Part shown: in pieces, positions 17,251-25,919 of the stretch
Layout of the letters: every line of letters starts with the position of its first letter
Position numbering within the stretch: position 1 is the first letter of the stretch
NCBI RefSeq assembly: GCF_900111795.1
Contig: NZ_FOJQ01000006.1
Location: 1-34,192, forward strand
From: Anoxybacillus pushchinoensis
GTDB taxonomy: Bacteria; Bacillota; Bacilli; Bacillales; Anoxybacillaceae
Direction: 5' to 3'
DNA: 34,192 bases
Notes under the pieces: model-generated
Told to the model about the DNA's origin: nothing
The model's database searches: none
Seen by the model: only the letters and a program-made list of their open reading frames with translations
Position numbers and translations under genes: made by a program

Positions 17251-18369
17251 TTATTGGACTGTTGTTTTTTTAAAACATACTAAGTTATCGCGATGAACGA
17301 CTTCTGGTCGGCGGTGGAAGGAGTATCGTTTTGCTTCTTCACTTGCAAGCCCTTTTACTTTTGCTAAATCGTCGGCAGCATAATATACTTGCCCTCTAGC
17401 GATCACCTCACCTTTTTGATTCACAATATTGACAACATCAAGCGCTTGAAATGAACCGAATACATTGATTACGCCAGCAGGCAACAAGCTTTTTCCTTTA
17501 TGTAAAAGGGCATTTTCTGCTCCTTCATCAATTTCAATTGTTCCGGACACTTTTGAATGATAAGCAATCCATTGTTTGCGCATTTGCATCTGTTCTTGAA
17601 AAGGAGAGCCGATATACGTCCCGTCGCCTTTTCCTTCTAAGATATGTTTGATTTTTTCTTTTCCTGTTCCTGTCCCGATAAAGACGCTGACACCAAAAGA
17701 AAGAGCTTTTTGTGCGGCAAGTAGCTTCGATTTCATTCCCCCCGTTCCAACCGCTGATCCGCTACCGCCAGCTTGTTCGATAAGCTCGTCAGTCATTTCC
17801 GAGAGAAAATAATATTTTTTTGCTTCAGGGTGATTTGGATGTTTGTCATATAGCCCATTAATGTCCGTTAAAATAATAAGAGCATCAGCATGCAAAAAAC
17901 CGGCTACAAGCGCGGACAATAAATCGTTATCTCCGAACGTCAATTCTTCCACTGCAATTGAGTCGTTTTCATTAATAATTGGAAGAACGCCACGTTCTAA
18001 CAATGTAGAAATTGTCGCAAATAAGTTACGAAACCGCTCGCGATCGTAAAAATCTGCACGCGTTAACAACAACTGTCCTGTGACAATATCGAACGAGCGA
18101 AAGGCGGAAATGTATGTTTGCATAAGCAAGCCTTGACCGACTGCTGCCGCTGCTTGTTTCGCAGCGAGTGCCTTCGGGCGTGAGCGATACCCAAGTAAAC
18201 CAAATCCGGCTGCTACGGCACCTGATGAGATAAGAATGATATCGTGTCCTAATTGCTTCATATAAGCAAGTGCTTCGACATGTTCAACAAGCTTTTGTTC
18301 TGAAAGTGTGCCATTTTTTTCGGTTAACGAGCTGCTACCAATTTTGACAACGATTCGCTTTTTTTTCAT
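17251..18369 (-). CDS. proB: Glutamate 5-kinase
   Basis: ProB phosphorylates the gamma-carboxyl of glutamate, the committed step to proline. The 372 residues include an amino-acid kinase domain (about 1-255) with [47 protein letters not shown] and [17 protein letters not shown]-terminal PUA domain (about 277-355) contains [20 protein letters not shown] and [18 protein letters not shown]. The ATG ending at 18369 follows AAGGAGGTG. It is first of the proBA operon. Proline feedback on the enzyme and the T-box leader would both limit flux. ProB with the PUA domain is the usual biosynthetic form. Confidence 0.96.
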   Translation of the reverse strand: MKKKRIVVKIGSSSLTEKNGTLSEQKLVEHVEALAYMKQLGHDIILISSGAVAAGFGLLGYRSRPKALAAKQAAAAVGQGLLMQTYISAFRSFDIVTGQLLLTRADFYDRERFRNLFATISTLLERGVLPIINENDSIAVEELTFGDNDLLSALVAGFLHADALIILTDINGLYDKHPNHPEAKKYYFLSEMTDELIEQAGGSGSAVGTGGMKSKLLAAQKALSFGVSVFIGTGTGKEKIKHILEGKGDGTYIGSPFQEQMQMRKQWIAYHSKVSGTIEIDEGAENALLHKGKSLLPAGVINVFGSFQALDVVNIVNQKGEVIARGQVYYAADDLAKVKGLASEEAKRYSFHRRPEVVHRDNLVCFKKTTVQ

Positions 18370-18388
18370 CTTTTCACCTCCTTGAAAT

Positions 18389-18635
18389 AAAAAAACGCTT
18401 TTTCGCCCTTATAGAAAAGGACGGAAAAGCGTCGTTCCCGCGGTACCACCTTTTTTGGCGCAATGCGCCCACCTCTTGCCCTGTAACGTCGGGGGAACGG
18501 CTTATGTTTGCATAAGCGGCCGTATAGGGTAGGTTCAACTAGCTGCCCATGAGGAACCTTCCAGCCTATGGATTCCACTCTCTTGCATGTTTCACTAGTT
18601 TACTCGTCCCGTGCCTTATTCCACATATGTCTTTT
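18389..18635 (-). promoter_or_regulatory. T-box riboswitch leader of proBA, proline specifier CCU
   Basis: Read on the minus strand, the leader contains the T-box core GGTGGTACCGCGG (18450 down to 18438), which pairs with the uncharged tRNA acceptor end. A terminator follows (18432 to 18395, GACGCTTTTCCGTCC against GGGCGAAAAAGCGT) and then a U-run. In stem I, AACTAG and CTAGTT flank the distal arms, and GAACCTA places CCT at 18533-18531 in the specifier position, reading proline. When tRNA-Pro is uncharged, the antiterminator forms and proBA is transcribed. The 70-codon open frame inside the leader is ignored. Confidence 0.9.
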
Positions 18636-18641
18636 TTCAGA

Positions 18642-18670
18642 ATTATGAAACAAAAAAATGAAGATGTCAA
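18642..18670 (-). promoter_or_regulatory. proBA promoter
   Basis: On the minus strand, TTGACA (18670-18665) and CATAAT (18647-18642) are 17 bases apart, a near-consensus vegetative promoter. It predicts a start near 18635, just upstream of T-box stem I. Confidence 0.8.
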
Positions 18671-18740
18671 TGGATTTTACGACTGTCTGGACAAAAGATG
18701 AAGTTTTCATTCATGTTGAAGTGTTTTAGAAGAAAGCAAA

Positions 18741-18917
18741 TCATGATAGATCGAGAAGGTCCATTTTCTCATTTACCTGTTGAAATCGTGCGTTCATCTC
18801 TTGTCGGAGAACATCAATTTTCGCTTCTAATTTACTTTTTACGGCTCGAATGTCACAACGAGGTTAATCGCCTATTTCTTGCATTTCAGCACGGAGTTGT
18901 CGTCCGACGTTTTTCAT
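18741..18917 (-). pseudogene. Remnant of a small coiled-coil protein gene with an internal stop
   Basis: Minus-strand reading from the ATG at 18917 gives MKNVGRQLRAEMQEIGD, then TAA (18866-18864). In the same frame it continues through VKSKLEAKIDVLRQEMNARF and QQVNEKMDLLDLS to a TGA at 18743-18741. The heptad-like pattern and the NARFQQVNEKMDLL motif are typical of short coiled-coil hypothetical proteins in Bacillaceae. An internal stop, a missing ribosome site and a truncated end suggest decay. The plus-strand frame over the same bases looks like a shadow. It fills part of the gap between the proBA promoter and yhaQ. Confidence 0.45.
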
Positions 18918-19007
18918 TATAAATGAATGACGGACAAGAAAGAAGTATGTTTCCTATCATTTTTAAACATAAAAAAGTAAAAAATGAAAATTTTACCTAC
19001 AATCATA

Positions 19008-19016
19008 TGTTATAAT
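19008..19016 (+). promoter_or_regulatory. Extended -10 promoter of the yhaQP operon
   Basis: TGTTATAAT (19008-19016) combines a TG extension with a consensus -10. No good -35 is present. An extended -10 can work without one. Confidence 0.5.
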
Positions 19017-19043
19017 AGAATAAAAGGGAAAGGAGTGAAAAGC

Positions 19044-19946
19044 ATGGGATTAGTTTTACAGCATGTAACAAAACAGTTCGGTTCGTTTGTAGCGGTAGAT
19101 GACGTAACATTATCTATTCCAAAACAGCGTATGTTTGGATTTCTCGGAGCGAATGGAGCGGGGAAAACGACAACGTTTCGAATGATTTTAGGATTACTTG
19201 AGCCGACAAAAGGGGAGATTACGTGGGACGGCGAGCGCATCACGTACAAACATAGTCATCTTATCGGATACTTACCAGAAGAAAGAGGGCTGTACCCAAA
19301 GCTAAAAGTAAAAGAGCAACTCATTTATTTAGGTAGATTACGAGGGTTACATAAAGAAGAAATTGTAAAGGAAATGCGCGATTGGCTCGAGCGTTTTAAA
19401 ATACCACAATATGAAGACAAAAAAGTAGAACAACTATCAAAAGGCAATCAACAAAAAATTCAATTTATCGCTGCGGTGTTACATCGTCCACAACTACTTA
19501 TTTTAGATGAGCCGTTCAGCGGATTAGATCCGGTAAATGTAGAAATGTTGAAAGAGGCTGTCATTGATTTGCAGAAAAAAGGGACAACGATCGTTTTCTC
19601 AAGTCATCGAATGGAACATGTCGAACAATTATGTGAACATATATGCATTATGCATAAAGGAAAACCGATTGTGCATGGATCAATTAAAGAGTTAAAAAGA
19701 TCTTTCGGCAAAAAAAATGTCATTATTCATGGGGAACTTCCGTTTGAAACGTTAACACACATTCCAGGAGTAATAAAAATGGAGAAGACCGTGGAAGGAG
19801 TTCGTTTGCAAATAGCAGATGAGAGCGTATCGCAACATATTCTTGAGCATATTTATTCGAAAGGATTTATTCGCACATTTTCATTAGAAGAACCATCGTT
19901 GAATGATATTTTCATTGAGAAAGTAGGTGCAGCGTATGAACAATAA
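19044..19946 (+). CDS. yhaQ: ABC transporter ATP-binding protein (YhaQ/NatA-like)
   Basis: This 300-residue ATPase powers the membrane partner encoded next. The Walker A GANGAGKTTTFRMILGLLEP is near residues 36-55. The Q-loop region GYLPEERGLYPKL, signature LSKGNQQKIQFI, Walker B LLILDEPFSGLDPVN and the H-loop FSSHRMEHVEQLC all follow in order. A C-terminal extension of about 85 residues is typical of the CcmA/NatA export group. The first half is very like B. subtilis YhaQ. Start ATG 19044 follows AAAGGAGTGAAAAGC; the frame upstream to 18984 lies before the promoter. Substrate unknown; related systems export sodium or drugs. Confidence 0.88.
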   Translation: MGLVLQHVTKQFGSFVAVDDVTLSIPKQRMFGFLGANGAGKTTTFRMILGLLEPTKGEITWDGERITYKHSHLIGYLPEERGLYPKLKVKEQLIYLGRLRGLHKEEIVKEMRDWLERFKIPQYEDKKVEQLSKGNQQKIQFIAAVLHRPQLLILDEPFSGLDPVNVEMLKEAVIDLQKKGTTIVFSSHRMEHVEQLCEHICIMHKGKPIVHGSIKELKRSFGKKNVIIHGELPFETLTHIPGVIKMEKTVEGVRLQIADESVSQHILEHIYSKGFIRTFSLEEPSLNDIFIEKVGAAYEQ

Positions 19947-21165
19947 GTTTTGGATTGTTTTTCTCCATACGTATGTAACAAAATTAAAATCAAAGTCTTT
20001 TTTAATTTCAACGATTGTTACTGCTTTGATTGTATTTGGTATTAGTCAGCTAGATCGCATCATAGAAGCATTTAGTAATGATGGTCAAAAAACAATCGGT
20101 GTTATTGACGAAACAAATGGATGGTACGAAGCATTACAAGCACAATTTCAAACGAATAAAGAAATAAGTCTTGTTCGCCATGATGGAAGTGAAGAACAAG
20201 CGAAAACATATGTTCAAACGGATCAATGGTATGCGTATATCGTGCTTGACGTACAAAATGCGCAGCCCAAAGTGACATATTATGCGAAAAATATTGCAGA
20301 TAGTGATGTCACACATGAAATCGAGCAAGCATTGCAACAAGTCAAAATCGCGATGATGGCAAAGCAAATCGGGTTAACGTATGAACAAATCAACGCACTA
20401 TATGCACCGATTGCGATGGAAAAAGTGGCGCTTGAACAACATGCCAAAACAGAAGAACAACTAAATCAAGCAAGGGCGATCGTTTATGTGCTATTGTTTG
20501 CGATGTACATGTTTGTGTTAATGTACGGAAGTATGATTATGATGGAAGTAGCAACAGAAAAGTCATCTCGCATTATGGAAATTTTAATATCAAGTATCTC
20601 ACCCATTCAGCAATTGTTCGGAAAAATTTTAGGGATTGCTTTGTTAAGTTTGACGCAATTTATTCTCATATTTTCGGTTGGTTATGCATCGATGAAAAAT
20701 AGTGATATGTTGCGTCAGCTAATTGGCATGGATGAACTGCCTCTCCCCCTTATTTTATATGGCATTCTCTTTTTCTTGCTCGGCTATTTGTTGTATGCGA
20801 TGTTATTTGCTGTGCTTGGTTCGATCGTCAGCCGCGTCGAAGAAGTACAACAAATGGCTGGCCCTGTGACGATGCTCGTTGTCGCAGCGTTTATCATGGC
20901 GATGTTTGGTTTAAATGCACCGGAGTCACCATTTATTACAGCAATGTCGTTTGTCCCGTTTTTTGCCCCGATGATTATGTTTTTACGTATTGGCATGTTG
21001 AACGTTCCAACTTGGGAAATTGTTCTTAGCATCGGTTTGCTCGTCGGAACAATTGCCTTTTTATTCGTATTTGGTTCAAAAGTGTATCGTGGCGGCGTGC
21101 TCATGTATAATCAAGCGTCTTCATGGAAAGATCTCAAGCAGGCATGGCAATTAACGAAAAAGTAA
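19936..21165 (+). CDS. yhaP: ABC-2 type permease (YhaP/NatB-like)
   Basis: This 409-residue permease works with the preceding ATPase. There is one helix near residues 18-38, then a long extracytoplasmic segment (about 40-175) with VIDETNGWYEALQ. Five or six helices follow, from about 180 to 395. They include VLLFAMYMFVLMYGSMIMME, FGKILGIALLSLTQFILIFS and VTMLVVAAFIMAMFGLNAPE. The EKSSRIMEILISSISPIQQL loop is the conserved ABC-2 motif. The ATG at 19936 overlaps the end of yhaQ by 11 bases, so the two are coupled. It ends at a strong terminator. Known YhaQP substrates are not established. Confidence 0.87.
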   Translation: MNNKFWIVFLHTYVTKLKSKSFLISTIVTALIVFGISQLDRIIEAFSNDGQKTIGVIDETNGWYEALQAQFQTNKEISLVRHDGSEEQAKTYVQTDQWYAYIVLDVQNAQPKVTYYAKNIADSDVTHEIEQALQQVKIAMMAKQIGLTYEQINALYAPIAMEKVALEQHAKTEEQLNQARAIVYVLLFAMYMFVLMYGSMIMMEVATEKSSRIMEILISSISPIQQLFGKILGIALLSLTQFILIFSVGYASMKNSDMLRQLIGMDELPLPLILYGILFFLLGYLLYAMLFAVLGSIVSRVEEVQQMAGPVTMLVVAAFIMAMFGLNAPESPFITAMSFVPFFAPMIMFLRIGMLNVPTWEIVLSIGLLVGTIAFLFVFGSKVYRGGVLMYNQASSWKDLKQAWQLTKK

Positions 21166-21192
21166 AAAGCCGAGCGAAATGCTCGGTTTTTT
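21164..21192. terminator. Terminator after yhaP, shared with the converging lipoprotein gene
   Basis: CCGAGC (21170-21175) pairs with GCTCGG (21181-21186), flanked by A-run and T-run that extend the stem, and followed by TTTTTT. The minus-strand gene ends at 21191, so the hairpin can act in both directions. Confidence 0.88.
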
Positions 21193-21664
21193 ACATCGGT
21201 TTTGTCGGTGTTGGTTTGGCGTATCCATCTTTATATTTTTCATCAATAAGGTGGCGAATGTCTTTGATAGGCATCCCTTTCTCATATTGTTCGATCGAAA
21301 TGGCTGCAGTTTCTAAACAAACCCCGCATTTTGTCGCATGATCGTCCCAAACGATTGCCCCGTTGTTTTTATTTTCATATACGAAACAGTCGTAATTATT
21401 TTTATGATCAACCGACTCACCACAGCCACAATAACAAGGGATATGTTCTAGTAATGTTTGATGTTTTGCAGCCTGTTCGTACAAATGAGCCATCGACTCA
21501 TTATAGGAAGATAAAAATGATGGAAGTATATGAATCGAGGCAGTTTCCTCACGTATATCACTCATTCCATGTTCTGTAGACGTATGATTATTTTCTTTTT
21601 GCGCACAACCACTTAACAATAGACTAATCGAAAACATGGCGCTGCATATGTATCTTTTTTTCAT
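21191..21664 (-). CDS. PCYCGC-motif lipoprotein
   Basis: This 157-residue exported lipoprotein has a basic N-terminus, a hydrophobic stretch and the lipobox LLLSGC with the lipidated cysteine at residue 20. The mature part has HIPCYCGCGESVDHKNNYDC at about 75-94, the signature of the PCYCGC family, and a second pair in ATKCGVCLETA (about 110-120). The cysteines could bind metal or form disulfides outside the membrane; the exact role is not established. The ATG ending at 21664 is preceded by AAAAGGATGG; a second ATG at 21670 is possible. The long upstream frame to 21787 is rejected. It is divergent from the FapA-type gene. Confidence 0.85.
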   Translation of the reverse strand: MKKRYICSAMFSISLLLSGCAQKENNHTSTEHGMSDIREETASIHILPSFLSSYNESMAHLYEQAAKHQTLLEHIPCYCGCGESVDHKNNYDCFVYENKNNGAIVWDDHATKCGVCLETAAISIEQYEKGMPIKDIRHLIDEKYKDGYAKPTPTKPM

Positions 21665-21786
21665 CGTCATCCATCCTTTTTTTATAAATTCATTATACTG
21701 TCCGACTTTTTCCCCTATTTCTCTCTTTCTTTCCCTATTATAATAAAAATAATAATAAATGATAAGGGAAAAAAGGTGGGAGAACA

Positions 21787-22734
21787 ATGGATTACATTGA
21801 AGTAAAGGGACAAACGGTAGAGGAGGCTATCGAAGAGGGACTAAAGCAACTTCAAGCGGTGCGAGAAGATGTCATCATTGAAATCGTTCAACCAGAACGT
21901 AAAAAGCTGTTTGGTATCGTTTCGCAACCAGCTGTTGTTCGACTAACGAAGAAGCATCAAACAAAGCAAGCTGTTCAGCAGAAAGAAGGAAAAGCGTGGA
22001 TACAAGACGGAGATTTTCGCTACGAATGTTTGGACGTAGGCCCAACGATCATTATTGGCGAGGGAGTCATTTGTTTACATAACGGGAAAGCGATCGAAGG
22101 AAAGGTGACGTTACAAGAAGGGGATGACGTTCGCATTTATCCAAAGGAAGAAAGTATTGCCCAATCAGTTTGGAAAGTTGACATGGATGCTAGGAAGATG
22201 GAGGCAACATTGACGTTTGCACCTGGGGTACGGCGTCGGTATGTACTCGAAGATATGCAGCCATCTAATAAATTACATATACAAGCAAAAATGGAGACTG
22301 AACTCATTTATGATGTGTCGCATGAAGCAGTGATGGCGAAACTGCAAGAGTTAGGTATTGTTTACGGAGTGAATCAAGAAGCGATTCGCGAGGCGTTACA
22401 TTCAGAGAAAAAAGTAACTGTTGTCATTGCAAAAGGAATCGAACCAGTAGAAGGAAAAGACGGCTGGGTGGAAGTGAAAGTAGGAGAAGGGAAAAGGAAA
22501 CCGAAAGTACGTGAAGATGGGACGGTTGACTATCGTGAAATGGAAACGATCGCAACGGTCGGTGAAGGGGATGTCATCGCGATTGTTCATCCTCCCCAAC
22601 TAGGGAAACCGGGATTAACGGTAACAAATGAAGTTATTCCTGTTCGCGAAGTGCATCCTGTTACTGTTAAACTCGGAAAAGGAGTGACAATGCACGAAAA
22701 CCTTATTTCAGCTACACAAGGTGGGCGACCGTAA
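21787..22734 (+). CDS. FapA-type (DUF342) protein, N-terminal half, ended by an in-frame stop
   Basis: Residues 1-55 are a Jag_N-like domain (YIEVKGQTVEEAIEEGLKQL, then KKLFGIVSQPAVVRL). The FapA N-terminal domain follows, with HEAVMAKLQELGIVYGVNQE, the VVIAKGIEPVEGKDGWVEVK block and GDVIAIVHPPQLGKPGLTV. The frame ends at TAA (22732-22734) after ISATQGGRP, in the middle of the DUF342 beta-helix; the rest continues in the same frame. Complete relatives have about 640 residues. The product of 315 residues might keep the nucleic-acid-like Jag_N part. ATG 21787 follows GGTGGGAGAACA. A TATAAT at 21739-21744 may be the -10. Confidence 0.75.
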   Translation: MDYIEVKGQTVEEAIEEGLKQLQAVREDVIIEIVQPERKKLFGIVSQPAVVRLTKKHQTKQAVQQKEGKAWIQDGDFRYECLDVGPTIIIGEGVICLHNGKAIEGKVTLQEGDDVRIYPKEESIAQSVWKVDMDARKMEATLTFAPGVRRRYVLEDMQPSNKLHIQAKMETELIYDVSHEAVMAKLQELGIVYGVNQEAIREALHSEKKVTVVIAKGIEPVEGKDGWVEVKVGEGKRKPKVREDGTVDYREMETIATVGEGDVIAIVHPPQLGKPGLTVTNEVIPVREVHPVTVKLGKGVTMHENLISATQGGRP

Positions 22735-23709
22735 ATTGCGAAAAAAGGGAGAACTGTTGTCATTTCGATTATTCCGAAGCTGGTCCATCAAGGGGATGTC
22801 GATTTATCAGTAGGAAACATTCATTTTAAAGGCGATGTTGAAATTACAGGAAACGTTCAAGATGAAATGGTTGTGGAAGCGCTCGGTAGCATTATGATTT
22901 TACAAAATGTCAATCGCGCAAACATTCGTGCTCAACAATCTATTTTTATTCAACAAAATGTCATTAGTGGGACAGTCACATCAGGGGAAAACAAAATGAT
23001 TGTGACTCAATTGATTGGTTTATTACAACAAATTCGTCACTCTCTTGAACGAATGATTGTTGCTATTCAGCAATTGATGATCATGTCAAAAATTCGCGAA
23101 CAAGACATTTATCCGTTAACGAAAAGATTGCTTGAAAGTAAGTTTCAAACGATGATGGAAGCGATGAAACAGTATAAAACGATGTGCGAACAAAAGCGTG
23201 AACAAATTGGTGAACAATGGTTCGATATTGGTTCGCAGTTAGATAGTTGTTTGCTTGCTGATCGTCCTAACCATTTTCATTGTTTAGAGGGTATGGCAAA
23301 CTTGCTTCGTGAACTTAATACATTTATTGGACAATATGATCGCGAAGAAAACGATGTGATTGAACTTTCTTATGCTTTAAATAGCGTCATTCATGGGAGC
23401 GGTGATGTAATTGTAACAGGGAAAGGCTGTTATAATTGCAATATTTACGCCGGAGGGACATTGACTGTTCATGGGGTATTGCGCGGTGGAGAGGCGTATG
23501 CTCAGAAGGGAATGAAAATTAAAGAAGTCGGATCTTCACTTGGTATTAAGACTGTACTAGCTGTGCCAAAAGGAGAAACGATTTATATCGAACATGTTTG
23601 GGAAGGAACAGTTGTGCAATTTGGTAAAAAGACGTATACGTTTTATGAAGAGAAAAAACACGTTGAAATGAAATGGGACGACGAACGTCAAGAAATTGTA
23701 TTTGGATAA
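22735..23709 (+). pseudogene. FapA-type (DUF342) protein, C-terminal half, separated by a nonsense codon
   Basis: Reading on from the TAA at 22732-22734 without a frame change gives IAKKGRTVVISIIPKLVHQG, then DVDLSVGNIHFKGDVEITGN. These are the parallel beta-helix repeats of FapA/DUF342. A long helical segment follows, and then another beta-helix turn with GSGDVIVTGKGCYNCNIYAG and a tail ending RQEIVFG. No ribosome site lies near the break; the first ATG in frame is at 22867, inside the beta-helix. A CAA-to-TAA change would explain the break, as relatives carry a residue there. The half ends at a terminator. Confidence 0.8.
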
Positions 23710-23746
23710 AAAAGACGCGTAGCCAACAAAGCCAATGCGTCTTTTT
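23709..23746 (+). terminator. Intrinsic terminator after the FapA-type gene
   Basis: AAAAAGACGC pairs with GCGTCTTTTT across an 18-base loop (GACGC 23714-23718, GCGTC 23737-23741), followed by TTTTTG. Confidence 0.82.
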
Positions 23747-23825
23747 GTATATTTTTCGGATAATCATATAGTATAATGTAAATGTTCTTAATTTTCTTTC
23801 TTTTTTTGAGGAAGGAGGCTAGAAA

Positions 23826-25802
23826 ATGAAAGCGATTACGGATGGGGATATTTTATGGACGCCGGCGAAAGAACAAATCGAACAATCAAGCGTGAAAAAG
23901 TATATGAATTGGCTAGAAGCAAAAAAAGGGCTTACGTTTGATTCGCATGCGGCGTTATGGAAATGGTCGGTCGAGAATCTTGAGCAATTTTGGGAAACGG
24001 TGTGGGAATATTGCGGCGTTCAGTCGTCTGCGCCGTATACCGGTGTGTTAGAAGAACGAAAAATGCCGCGGGCAAATTGGTTTCCAGGGGCACGATTAAA
24101 TTATGTAGAACATATTTTTCGTAACATGCAGGAGAAGCCAGCGCTTTTGTTCCGTTCCGAACGCGTTTCGCTGCGTGAAGTGACGTGGAAAGAGTTAAAA
24201 CAACAAACGGCAGCCGTCGCTTCGGCGCTGAAAAAACTGGGGGTCAAGCAAGGAGATCGCGTCGTTGCTTATATGCCGAACATTCCTGAAACAGTCGTTG
24301 TGTTTTTAGCGTGCGCGAGCATCGGCGCGATTTGGTCTAGTTGTTCACCAGATTTTGGAGTCAATAGCGTCGTCGATCGTTTTCAACAAATTGAGCCAAC
24401 GGTTTTATTTGCAGTGGACGGTTGTCAATATAACGGAAAAGCATTTGATAAACTGTCTGTTGTCAAAGAACTACAAGCCAAACTTTCGACGTTAAAAAGG
24501 ACGATTATCGTTCCGTATTTGCGTGACGACATAAGCGCATGGGACAATAGTATTTCGTTATGGACGGACATAGTCAAAGAAGAAGGAGAGCTTGTGTATG
24601 AACAAGTGCCGTTTGCTCATCCTCTTTGGATTTTGTATTCTTCCGGGACGACCGGATTACCAAAACCGATCGTGCAAGGGCATGGCGGCATTTTATTAGA
24701 ACATGTAAAAATTTTATCGATTGAATACAACATTACACATGACAGCACTTTTTTTTGGTATACGACGACCGGCTGGATGATGTGGAACTTTTTAATCGGT
24801 GGGCTGTTAGTTGGGGCGACGGTTGTGTTATATGACGGAAGCCCGACATTTCCAGATGCGAACGTGTTATGGGAGCTTGCTGAAAAAGCAAAAATCACGC
24901 ATTTTGGCACAAGCGCAGCGTTTATTAACGTCTGTATGAAACAAGGCATTCATCCGAAAGATCACTATGATTTTTCACATTTACAAGCGGTTTTGTCAAC
25001 AGGATCGCCATTGACGACTGAAGGGTTTATTTGGGTGTATGAACATGTGAAACATGTTTGGCTCGTCTCATGCAGTGGCGGAACGGATGTATGCACCGCG
25101 TTTGTCGGCGGGTCGCCCATTTTGCCAGTTCGTGCAGGCATGCTGCAATGCCGTTCGCTCGGGGCGAATGTACAGGCGTTTGATGAACATGGCCAATCGC
25201 TTCTTAATGAAGTCGGGGAGTTAGTGATTACGCAACCGATGCCGTCGATGCCGCTCTTTTTCTGGAACGACGAAAACGATAAACGATACCTCAAAAGCTA
25301 TTTTGATACGTATCCAGGCGTATGGAAACATGGGGATTGGATTAAAATTGATGATGAAGGAAGCTGCGTCATTTATGGTCGATCCGATTCGACGATCAAC
25401 CGGGCAGGCGTCCGTATGGGCACAAGTGAAATTTACCGAGCAGTCGAAACGGTCGATGGCATTCTCGACAGCTTAGTCATTGATTTAGAAGTGATGGGCC
25501 GGAAGTCGTTTATGCCGCTGTTTATCGTTCTTCAGCCAGGGGTGAAGCTAGACGATGCGTTAAAACAGCGAGTGAAAGAAGCGATTAAGACGCATGTATC
25601 GCCGCGCTTTATTCCAGATGAGATTTATCAGGTCGAACAAATTCCAAAAACGTTAAACGGAAAGAAAATGGAAATTCCTATTCGCAAACTTTTACTAGGT
25701 TTTCCGCTCGAGAAAGCGGTGAATGTTGGCTCAATGGCGAATCCTGAATCACTTTCTTTCTTTATTGAACTCGCTAAACAATGGGAACATTCGAACGTAT
25801 AA
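23826..25802 (+). CDS. Acetoacetyl-CoA synthetase (acetoacetate-CoA ligase)
   Basis: This enzyme activates acetoacetate with ATP and CoA to acetoacetyl-CoA. The 658 residues fit the AACS group of the AMP-forming family. The N-terminal cap has NWFPGARLNYVEHIF near 84-98. The phosphate-binding loop LYSSGTTGLPKPIVQGHGGI is near 270-289. FWYTTTGWMMWNFLIGGLLV follows near 312-331, with VSCSGGTDVCTAFVGG further on. GVWKHGDWIKIDDEG and YGRSDSTINRAGVRMGTSEI complete the adenylation core, and the lysine of IPKTLNGKKMEIPIRKLL lies near the end. The ATG follows GAGGAAGGAGGC. TATAAT at 23772-23777 with no clear -35 may be its -10. The gene precedes an acyl-CoA catabolic operon and fits it. Confidence 0.92.
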   Translation: MKAITDGDILWTPAKEQIEQSSVKKYMNWLEAKKGLTFDSHAALWKWSVENLEQFWETVWEYCGVQSSAPYTGVLEERKMPRANWFPGARLNYVEHIFRNMQEKPALLFRSERVSLREVTWKELKQQTAAVASALKKLGVKQGDRVVAYMPNIPETVVVFLACASIGAIWSSCSPDFGVNSVVDRFQQIEPTVLFAVDGCQYNGKAFDKLSVVKELQAKLSTLKRTIIVPYLRDDISAWDNSISLWTDIVKEEGELVYEQVPFAHPLWILYSSGTTGLPKPIVQGHGGILLEHVKILSIEYNITHDSTFFWYTTTGWMMWNFLIGGLLVGATVVLYDGSPTFPDANVLWELAEKAKITHFGTSAAFINVCMKQGIHPKDHYDFSHLQAVLSTGSPLTTEGFIWVYEHVKHVWLVSCSGGTDVCTAFVGGSPILPVRAGMLQCRSLGANVQAFDEHGQSLLNEVGELVITQPMPSMPLFFWNDENDKRYLKSYFDTYPGVWKHGDWIKIDDEGSCVIYGRSDSTINRAGVRMGTSEIYRAVETVDGILDSLVIDLEVMGRKSFMPLFIVLQPGVKLDDALKQRVKEAIKTHVSPRFIPDEIYQVEQIPKTLNGKKMEIPIRKLLLGFPLEKAVNVGSMANPESLSFFIELAKQWEHSNV

Positions 25803-25807
25803 GAGGA

Positions 25808-25831
25808 GGCTGTTGCCGTTTGGTAACAGCC
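25808..25831 (+). terminator. Inverted repeat after the acetoacetyl-CoA synthetase gene
   Basis: GGCTGTTGCC and GGTAACAGCC form a 10-bp stem (one G-U pair) with a 4-base loop. No T-run follows, so it is a weak terminator or transcript-stabilising hairpin. Confidence 0.5.
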
Positions 25832-25856
25832 TTAGTGGTGTGCGCTGCTTTTCTTA

Positions 25857-25878
25857 TTGACTTTTACGTAAACGTAAA
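25857..25878 (+). promoter_or_regulatory. MerR-type operator next to a -35 element
   Basis: TTGACT (25857-25862) is followed directly by the palindrome TTTACGTAAACGTAAA (25863-25878), with 7-bp arms and a 2-base centre. This is the place where MerR-family proteins bind, between -35 and -10. The -10 is unclear; TAAAAT at 25885-25890 gives a long 22-base spacer. It lies 42 bases before the MerR gene and suggests autoregulation of the operon. Confidence 0.65.
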
Positions 25879-25919
25879 TTAAAATAAAATTCATAAAATT
25901 CAAAATAAAGGTGAAAGCG

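Noticed and set aside
18366-18578. Minus-strand 70-codon open frame upstream of proB
   Set aside because: It lies inside the T-box leader and its codons are the riboswitch helices; no ribosome site.
18698-18922. Plus-strand 74-codon frame before yhaQ
   Set aside because: It is antisense to a recognisable coiled-coil remnant and has no ribosome site or family resemblance.
21665-21787. Long N-terminal extension of the PCYCGC protein
   Set aside because: The extension precedes a clear signal peptide and lipobox, which must be N-terminal.
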